Positions 63,137-64,000 of a DNA stretch of 64,000 nucleotides are shown piece by piece. This stretch comes from CBDBBY01 sp965205055. GTDB lineage: Bacteria; Pseudomonadota; Alphaproteobacteria; Rhodobacterales; Rhodobacteraceae. The stretch is from positions 248,001-312,000 of the forward strand of contig OZ242030.1 in the NCBI GenBank assembly GCA_965205055.1, read 5' to 3'. Both the position numbers and the translations under genes were made by a program. The number at the start of each line of letters is the position of its first letter. Positions within the stretch are counted from its first letter, which is position 1. The notes beneath the pieces are model-generated. The model was not told the DNA's origin, did no database searches, and saw nothing but the letters and a program-made list of their open reading frames with translations.

Positions 63137-64000
63137 TCATTTGCTCCACCAGCCGGTTCTCGCTTTTTCGCCATCTCCCTCGCTAGTCGGTTGGACGCCC
63201 TTGATTTCCCGATGCGCATTGTCCAATGGCAATTCCGGCCTTGCTCCAGATCGACCGACGTCTTCGGAGCCGTAGCCGGCTTCCAGTTCAAGCGGAGCCA
63301 TGCTTGCGCTCGCGGAGTGCGCTTCCAACCCGGAAGGCGGCGTCGCTTGATCCGGAAGATCGGCGGCCAGAGCTCCGATCGCGACAATGTCTTCGCCATT
63401 TGACGCGGAATGTTCCGGCGGCTTCGCATCCGAATTCGAAGCGGTAGGCGCCGGGCTTTCGAATTCCGGCGCGGCGCTTTGCGGAGCGCTGCCGACTTCC
63501 TTTTCGGCGACCGGCTTGCTTTCATCCTGATTTCTTTGGTTGCCCGCTTCGCCCCGGTCAACGGTTTCGGCTTCGCCGGCTTGATCGGCGCGCTCCGATG
63601 ATGCGCCGCTGGCAGACGCGGCGCGGTCCGCCTTGCTTTGGCGTCCTGATCCGCGGGACCTTTTCCTGGATCGAGTCTTGGCGGTCGCGCCGTTCGAGGC
63701 CGCATCTTTGTCTTCGCCGCTCGGCTTCGGCTCCGCCTCCTCTTCGGACGGTGGCTTCGCTTGGGGCGATCCGGCTTCGTTTTCGGCGGCGTTCGCCCCC
63801 CGCGAGCGCTTGCGCCCGCCTCGGCGCCTGCGTTTGCGGGTCGCCGTTTTCTGCGATTCGGGGTGTTCGAAATCGTCGTTTTCCGGTTCGGATTGGAGCG
63901 AAGATTCCATCGACACGATCATTTCCGAAGCCTGCGTATCCGCTTCAAGCCCGCTCTTCGCGCGCTCGACGGAAAAATCCGTGCCGGTGTTTCCTGGGGT
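63137..64000 (-). CDS. rne: Ribonuclease E/G, C-terminal part (partial)
   Basis: The open frame runs off the right edge of the window, so only about 287 C-terminal residues are seen. They are low-complexity: alternating Arg/Lys-rich patches (RKRRRRGGRKRSRG, TRSRKRSRGSG) and acidic/alanine-serine stretches, ending KARTGWWSK. Alphaproteobacterial RNase E proteins end in the same type of basic scaffold and a G-W-W motif. This scaffold binds RNA and degradosome partners. The catalytic half lies outside. The name is inferred from this tail and the neighbourhood. Confidence 0.7.
   Translation of the reverse strand, partial: TPGNTGTDFSVERAKSGLEADTQASEMIVSMESSLQSEPENDDFEHPESQKTATRKRRRRGGRKRSRGANAAENEAGSPQAKPPSEEEAEPKPSGEDKDAASNGATAKTRSRKRSRGSGRQSKADRAASASGASSERADQAGEAETVDRGEAGNQRNQDESKPVAEKEVGSAPQSAAPEFESPAPTASNSDAKPPEHSASNGEDIVAIGALAADLPDQATPPSGLEAHSASASMAPLELEAGYGSEDVGRSGARPELPLDNAHREIKGVQPTSEGDGEKARTGWWSK

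Overview
The window looks like chromosome from a marine alphaproteobacterium. The order tRNA-Leu, tig, clpP, clpX, an NDUFA12-type complex I accessory protein, MlaD, a DUF2155 protein, aat, accC, accB, a DsbA-like protein and RNase E is a familiar alphaproteobacterial neighbourhood. A clear DMSP lyase gene (dddP) and a BMP-type nucleobase/nucleoside transport operon point to a marine heterotroph or host-associated bacterium. Most of the sequence is GC-rich. The stretch 7.2-8.9 kb and the target-recognition part of the methyltransferase (17.4-17.95 kb) are clearly AT-rich, which suggests transfer.

Layout. 0-5.35 kb: thrS, an ABHD10-like hydrolase, a small membrane protein, an FbpB-like iron permease and tRNA-Thr(UGU). 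5.4-22 kb: an accessory island right after the tRNA. It holds two copies of one toxin-antitoxin locus (vapBC plus tacA), in which only the first-copy antitoxins are intact. Between the copies lie a DUF262 plus HEPN gene pair, an IS1634-like element and an amidohydrolase. After the second copy come a type III-like restriction-modification operon, whose mod gene is frameshifted in a seven-C run inside its catalytic DPPY motif, a TPR membrane protein and a 231-bp internally deleted IS3 derivative. 22-32 kb: an SDR, pntAB, an acyl-CoA dehydrogenase and an APH-like kinase, interrupted by an abiE toxin-antitoxin cassette lying between two IS5-family remnants, then an orphan AbiEi-like gene.

32-41.4 kb: a BMP-family ABC importer operon that ends in a CodA-like deaminase and a COG3618-like hydrolase, divergent from two M20 peptidases. 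41.4-43.9 kb: a decayed patch around one AAA ATPase gene. 43.9-54.5 kb: an ABC-F protein, an aldose-epimerase-like protein, parE, a MATE transporter, dddP and nnr. 54.6-64 kb: the conserved tRNA-Leu/tig/clpP/clpX cluster, fatty-acid synthesis genes accBC, aat, a DsbA-like protein and the C-terminal end of RNase E, which runs off the right edge.

The best candidates for unusual biology are the DUF262-HEPN pair inside a duplicated toxin-antitoxin frame, the possibly phase-variable type III methyltransferase, and the two AbiEi-type loci with distinct perfect inverted repeats at their starts. All functions are read from sequence motifs and remembered family features; no database search was run.
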